NCBI GenBank assembly: GCA_020216655.1
Contig: JAIWNU010000171.1
Span: 1 to 10,379 of the forward strand
Direction: 5' to 3'
Length of the DNA: 10,379 nucleotides
DNA from: Treponema sp.
GTDB lineage: Bacteria; Spirochaetota; Spirochaetia; Treponematales; Breznakiellaceae
The notes under the pieces were generated by a model. That model saw only the letters and a list, made by a program, of their open reading frames with translations, was not told the origin of the DNA and made no database searches. Below are positions 7,523 to 10,379 of the stretch, piece by piece (position 1 is the stretch's first letter; every line of letters starts with the position of its first letter). The translations under genes were made by a program, and so were the position numbers.

Positions 7523-8152
7523 ATGAAATACAGCATGTTACAGGCGGCGATCCTTTTGCTGATTGGCTTTGTGCTGCTTTTGCAAATGCTGGAGGGAGTG
7601 AACGGCATGGAAATGAATAAAAAACGAGAAAGTATAGTTCTGGGCGGCGGTTGTTTTTGGTGCATCGAAGCGGTCTATGAACGGATCGAAGGAATTGAAT
7701 CCGCTGTTTCTGGCTATGCGGGCGGAAAAACAGAAAACCCAACCTATGAACAGGTCTGCACAGGACTAACAGGACACGCAGAGGTGGTAAAGCTCGAATA
7801 TAACCCAGAAAAAATAAGTCTTGAACAAATTCTCGATATATTTTTTAAGGCCCACGATCCGACATCGGAAAACCGGCAAGGGGCCGATGTGGGGACCCAA
7901 TACCGGTCTATTATCCTCTATACCAATGATGATCAGAAACGGAGAATTGAAGATTTTATACGCCGTTTGACTGCAAGCAAAGCCTTTGCAAAGCCTGTGG
8001 TAACTCAAATAGAGCCCCTTGCGACATTTTGGCCCGCCGAAGAATACCACCAGGATTACTATGAACGGCATCCCTTCGCAGGTTATTGCAGAGTTGTTAT
8101 TGCGCCAAAACTGGATAAACTGGGCCTTCCAGTCGACACGCTCATCAAGTGA
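7523..8152 (+). CDS. msrA: Peptide methionine sulfoxide reductase A, possibly exported
   Basis: Reduces methionine-S-sulfoxide in oxidised proteins or as free amino acid. The family motifs are all present (numbering from ATG 7523, 209 residues): GGCFWC with catalytic C44 and a second cysteine at 47, GYAGG (64-68), TGHAEVV (83-89), HDPT (111-114), DVGTQYRS (122-129) and EYHQDYY (174-180). C79 and C189 are candidates for resolving cysteines. No MsrB domain is fused. The first 28 residues (MKYSMLQAA, then a leucine-rich hydrophobic run, then VNG) look like a signal peptide or membrane anchor, which would place the enzyme outside the cytoplasm. However, GGAG sits eight bases before the internal ATG at 7607, a better ribosome site than anything before 7523, and that start gives a normal cytoplasmic MsrA. 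Both starts may be real. The enzyme call is very secure; its location is open. Confidence 0.93.
   Translation: MKYSMLQAAILLLIGFVLLLQMLEGVNGMEMNKKRESIVLGGGCFWCIEAVYERIEGIESAVSGYAGGKTENPTYEQVCTGLTGHAEVVKLEYNPEKISLEQILDIFFKAHDPTSENRQGADVGTQYRSIILYTNDDQKRRIEDFIRRLTASKAFAKPVVTQIEPLATFWPAEEYHQDYYERHPFAGYCRVVIAPKLDKLGLPVDTLIK
7595..7598 (+). promoter_or_regulatory. Internal ribosome binding site for a shorter MsrA
   Basis: GGAG within a GGAGGGAG run, eight bases before the in-frame ATG at 7607. It would start MsrA right after the hydrophobic leader. Confidence 0.45.
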
Positions 8153-8162
8153 GCCAACAATC

Positions 8163-8203
8163 TTGCCCTCTCTGTAAATTATGCGTATAGTTTATACGGG
8201 AGG
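8163..8203 (+). promoter_or_regulatory. Promoter and ribosome site before the unknown-amrS pair
   Basis: TTGCCC (8163-8168) and TATAGT (8186-8191) are 17 bases apart, a good sigma70-type match in the 56-base gap after msrA. GGGAGG (8198-8203) lies five bases before ATG 8209. Transcription would be expected near 8198, so the ribosome site would be almost at the 5' end of the message. It suggests that the pair can be expressed apart from msrA. Confidence 0.5.
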
Positions 8204-8208
8204 TATGT

Positions 8209-8586
8209 ATGAGCATTTCGACCTATCTTGAAACTGCCCCGCTTTTTGAAATTGCCAAATACTCAGGCAAGCCCCCTCTCGATGGGATTCCCTTTTCGGG
8301 CTATCCCCGTCAGCATCCTTTTGAGCCGGAAAAACTGATATTTGTGGTTGATCCCCTGGGCACAAGCCCAACGATTATGGAATTTAAACTCTGCGACGTT
8401 CTCTATGTGGAGGACCTGCCCTCAGCGGTAACTGAAACAGGAGAAAGTATCCGGATTGTTAAAATCTGGGTCCGTAAAGGGGCCTATGGGGTCATCCATG
8501 AACCCTTTGAAGTCCAGGATTCTTTGCAGTTTATCAATACCTCTAAGAGCCTGCATGAACGGCTCCTGCGGAGTTTAAATCGATGA
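8209..8586 (+). CDS. Unknown 125-residue protein, translationally coupled to amrS
   Basis: I do not recognise the family. The protein is small, without signal peptide, membrane segment or cysteine motif (one cysteine, in FKLCDVLYVEDLP). It opens with MSISTYLETAPLFEIAKYSG, and the middle (LIFVVDPLG, EFKLCDVLYVEDLP, IRIVKIWVRKGAYGVIHEPFEV) alternates hydrophobic and polar residues as expected for a beta-rich domain. The C-terminus (SLHERLLRSLNR) looks helical. GGGAGG five bases before the ATG and a promoter-like element support the start. The stop overlaps the amrS start as ATGA, so the two products are probably made in linked amounts. By position it could be a partner or substrate of the radical SAM enzyme, but no sequence feature shows this. 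That it is a real gene is well supported by ribosome site, coupling and coding character. Confidence 0.85.
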   Translation: MSISTYLETAPLFEIAKYSGKPPLDGIPFSGYPRQHPFEPEKLIFVVDPLGTSPTIMEFKLCDVLYVEDLPSAVTETGESIRIVKIWVRKGAYGVIHEPFEVQDSLQFINTSKSLHERLLRSLNR

Positions 8587-9599
8587 ACGTACCGGAGGGA
8601 CGCTACTACCGTGTAGTACAAGACAGGCCCTCCACGGTTCAATGCGGCCTGTGTCCCCACCGCTGTGTGCTTAAACAGGGTACATTTGGGCTTTGTAAAG
8701 TGCGGCAGGGTTTCGAGGGGGCCCTTGCCCTTCCCTTTTACGGCAGCATCAGCAGTATCTCTATCGACCCTATAGAAAAAAAACCCCTGTATCACTTTAG
8801 ACCCGGCTCTTCGATTTTTTCTGTCGGCTTTGTGGGATGCAACCTGCATTGTCCCTTCTGCCAGAACTGGGAAATATCCCAAAAGACTGACATAACATTT
8901 CGTTCTATTTCTCCGGCGGAACTCATAAAGCTTGCAGCTGAATCGGGGACCGATGCGGTGGCCTTTACCTATTCGGAGCCCCTGGTTCATATTGAATACC
9001 TTCTGGAAGCCCTGGGGGAGGCAAAAAAGCGGGGACTTGCAACGGTGCTTGTGTCTAATGGGTGTATCAATGAAGAGCCCGCCAAGGATGTACTTTCATT
9101 AACTGACGCGGCGAACATAGATCTAAAAAGTTTTCGTTCAGATACGTATCGCAATCAGCTCGGCGGAGATCTAGCTGCCGTCTGCCGATTTTTAGAGCTT
9201 GCCCGCGAAATGAATGTTCATCTTGAAGTAACAACCCTGGTAGTTACGGGCCTTAATGATTCTCTAGCAGAAGCGGAGGGAATCGTTGAATTTCTTTCGG
9301 GTCTTTCACCGGAAATACCCTGGCACCTTTCGGCCTATCACCCCGCATATCGCTGGCACGAAGGCTCTACAAAACCGGAGCTGCTTTTTCAGATAAAGAA
9401 CCTGGTGCGGGGAAGGCTTTCGTATGTTTACCTGGGTAATATATGGGGTGAAACAAATCAAACCCTGTGCAGTCATTGCGGAAAATCCCTGGTAGAACGT
9501 TCTGGGTATCATATAGAGACACCGGGACTTGAGCTCAACGAGGAAACAAAGGCCTACTTTTGCTCCCACTGCGGGAAACCGGCTCCAATTTATTATTAA
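8583..9599 (+). CDS. amrS: AmmeMemoRadiSam-type radical SAM enzyme (AmrS)
   Basis: Radical SAM protein of 338 residues, cytoplasmic, related to pyruvate formate-lyase activating enzymes; the substrate of the AmrS family is not settled to my knowledge. Order of features: N-terminal cysteine cluster C21, C24, C28 and C38 (CGLCPHRC, GLCKVRQG), the family phrase SIDPIEKKPLYHFRPGS (60-76), the radical SAM motif GCNLHCPFCQNWE with C86, C90 and C93 binding the [4Fe-4S] cluster, TYSEP (129-133), IDLKSF (179-184), HLSAYHPAYRW (248-258), and a C-terminal ribbon with C296/C299 and C327/C330. The length and the complete N- and C-terminal cysteine sets fit AmrS rather than a plain activase. Relatives often sit beside AMMECR1 and MEMO genes; neither is in the window, and the close neighbour is the 125-residue unknown gene, which overlaps it by ATGA. 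GGAG about nine bases upstream supports the ATG. Its TAA shares the palindrome TTAA with the opposite gene's stop. Confidence 0.92.
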   Translation: MNVPEGRYYRVVQDRPSTVQCGLCPHRCVLKQGTFGLCKVRQGFEGALALPFYGSISSISIDPIEKKPLYHFRPGSSIFSVGFVGCNLHCPFCQNWEISQKTDITFRSISPAELIKLAAESGTDAVAFTYSEPLVHIEYLLEALGEAKKRGLATVLVSNGCINEEPAKDVLSLTDAANIDLKSFRSDTYRNQLGGDLAAVCRFLELAREMNVHLEVTTLVVTGLNDSLAEAEGIVEFLSGLSPEIPWHLSAYHPAYRWHEGSTKPELLFQIKNLVRGRLSYVYLGNIWGETNQTLCSHCGKSLVERSGYHIETPGLELNEETKAYFCSHCGKPAPIYY

Positions 9600-9937
9600 A
9601 TCATAACAAAGAGAATAGTTGCTATGGCAACAAGGAGTGCAAAGAGGCTAATTCCGTAGACCCACCATGGGAGCGGCGCAACAGGCCCCCGGGGAGTCCT
9701 GTAAGACGGTATTTTATCTCGATATATATCAGCTGCATGAGGTTCCTGTTTGCCCCGGGAATAACCGCAGATTGGGCAGCCTTCGGAAAAGAGTTCTTCG
9801 GAGCCGGTAAAACCGCAGGAAGGACAGCGGACGCTGGCAAAAAAACGGCCGCAGGTAGGACATTGTTTTGCTTTTTGGGGCACCGGAGAACCGCAATGTT
9901 CACAGAAAAAGAGGGGCCCCTTGAAACTTTCTTTCAT
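9596..9937 (-). CDS. Small double zinc-ribbon protein with C-terminal membrane anchor
   Basis: The 113-residue protein has four CxxC knuckles: C12/C15 (FCEHCG), C26/C29 (CPTCG), C38/C41 (CPSCG) and C54/C57 (CPICG), enough for two zinc ribbons. After a basic, proline-containing linker (about 62-90) comes one hydrophobic segment (about 92-112, WWVYGISLFALLVAIA) at the very C-terminus, so the ribbons should face the cytoplasm as in a tail-anchored protein. Function is unknown; ribbons of this kind often mediate protein or nucleic-acid contacts. No ribosome site stands before the ATG, but it overlaps the stop of the upstream gene as ATGA, so translation is probably coupled. Its stop overlaps that of amrS on the other strand. 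The cysteine pattern and membrane helix show a real gene, despite its length. Confidence 0.88.
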   Translation of the reverse strand: MKESFKGPLFFCEHCGSPVPQKAKQCPTCGRFFASVRCPSCGFTGSEELFSEGCPICGYSRGKQEPHAADIYRDKIPSYRTPRGPVAPLPWWVYGISLFALLVAIATILFVMI

Positions 9938-10379
9938 AATGAAAGGGATTGTATATAAGCATCTACCTGTTTTTCAAGCTCCGGCGGCAAAACACGGAAG
10001 CCCTGGGTTTCGTCGAGCCTGCGATATTCTTCGGCGCTGCCTTCAGGCAAAGGAACATGATAGTATTCATCTTCCCGGCGTGAAACGGCAATCCAACACT
10101 CATGGCCAAAACGAATTTCAACCATATTTGAGTTATTAAAAGAAAGGCTGCCCCAAAGGGTTGACGCCTCATGGATCTCCTCAACCACTATCATTTGCAG
10201 CTGTAATGCATAGGCAGGATAGATAAACACAAGCTGGGTGAGCGAAGCCTGGGAAATCACATGGGTATGGCTTGGTAATCCAAAAAGATAGCAAACAAAG
10301 GCAGCTAGTTCTGCCCTATCATGTTTGTTATTTAGACTAGCCTGTAGGGCCGCTCCTTGCAGGCTCCCCCAGGAAGCAT
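9934..10379 (-). CDS. Unknown protein, 5' partial
   Basis: The frame stays open from its stop at 9934 to the window edge, so the GTG at 10260 need not be the start; at least 147 codons are present. The upstream extension has protein-like content (DRAELAAFVCYLFGLPSH, then a long hydrophobic stretch ISQASLTQLVFIYPAYALQLQ), then VVEEIHEASTLWGSLSF, an aromatic and charged middle (FGHECWIAVSRREDEYYHVPLP), and a helical end (LPPELEKQVDAYIQSL). I do not recognise the family and see no catalytic motif. It is soluble by appearance, although the hydrophobic stretch could be a buried helix. The last four bases overlap the start of the zinc-ribbon gene, so the two are very likely one operon and made together. 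Confidence 0.75.
   Translation of the reverse strand, partial: ASWGSLQGAALQASLNNKHDRAELAAFVCYLFGLPSHTHVISQASLTQLVFIYPAYALQLQMIVVEEIHEASTLWGSLSFNNSNMVEIRFGHECWIAVSRREDEYYHVPLPEGSAEEYRRLDETQGFRVLPPELEKQVDAYIQSLSL

Noticed and set aside
8484..8990. 168-codon minus-strand frame opposite the unknown gene and amrS
   Set aside because: It covers the reverse of the amrS cysteine motifs and the ATGA junction; basic, arginine-rich content and lack of a start signal mark it as a shadow.
9352..9366. TGGCACGAAGGCTC as a possible sigma54 -24/-12 site
   Set aside because: It has the TGGCAC half but no GC-containing -12 half at the required spacing, and it lies in the middle of amrS on the coding strand.

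Overview
The window reads as bacterial chromosome with GC near 50% and very tight gene packing. The gene set suggests a spirochaete, probably a free-living or gut treponeme. This placement is an inference from the overall look of the proteins (a kinase-like membrane protein, a two-component pair with an NtrC-type regulator, a P-loop protein beside a class I fumarase). No rRNA or other marker gene is present to prove it. I see no mobile element, phage gene, tRNA, rRNA or CRISPR array.

Layout. (1) Bases 1-1142, plus strand: 3' part of a membrane protein whose cytoplasmic part looks like the C-lobe of a degenerate protein kinase. (2) 1117-3853, minus strand: a two-gene operon, membrane sensor kinase followed by a sigma54-type response regulator. 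(3) 3918-6634, plus strand, divergent from the operon: a P-loop ATPase-like protein and a fused class I [4Fe-4S] fumarase. (4) 6597-7433, minus strand: NADH pyrophosphatase (NudC). (5) 7523-9599, plus strand, divergent from nudC: methionine sulfoxide reductase MsrA, a 125-residue unknown protein, and an AmrS-type radical SAM enzyme whose start overlaps the stop of the unknown gene. (6) 9596-10379, minus strand: an unknown protein running off the window and, overlapping it by ATGA, a small membrane protein with two zinc ribbons.

How the genes relate. The sensor kinase would phosphorylate the regulator, which would drive sigma54 promoters; I see no convincing target promoter in the window. Fumarase, NudC, MsrA and AmrS are all metabolic or redox functions, but strand changes separate most of them and I would not call the window one pathway. 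The clearest tight units are kinase-regulator, P-loop protein-fumarase, unknown-AmrS, and unknown-zinc ribbon protein.

Two structural habits recur. All three convergent gene pairs overlap at their 3' ends (26, 38 and 4 bases), leaving no room for ordinary terminators. Several promoter-like -10 boxes sit 6-9 bases before the most plausible ATG, suggesting leaderless or nearly leaderless mRNAs. The window has no gene-free stretch over 300 bases; the longest gaps are about 56-90 bases.
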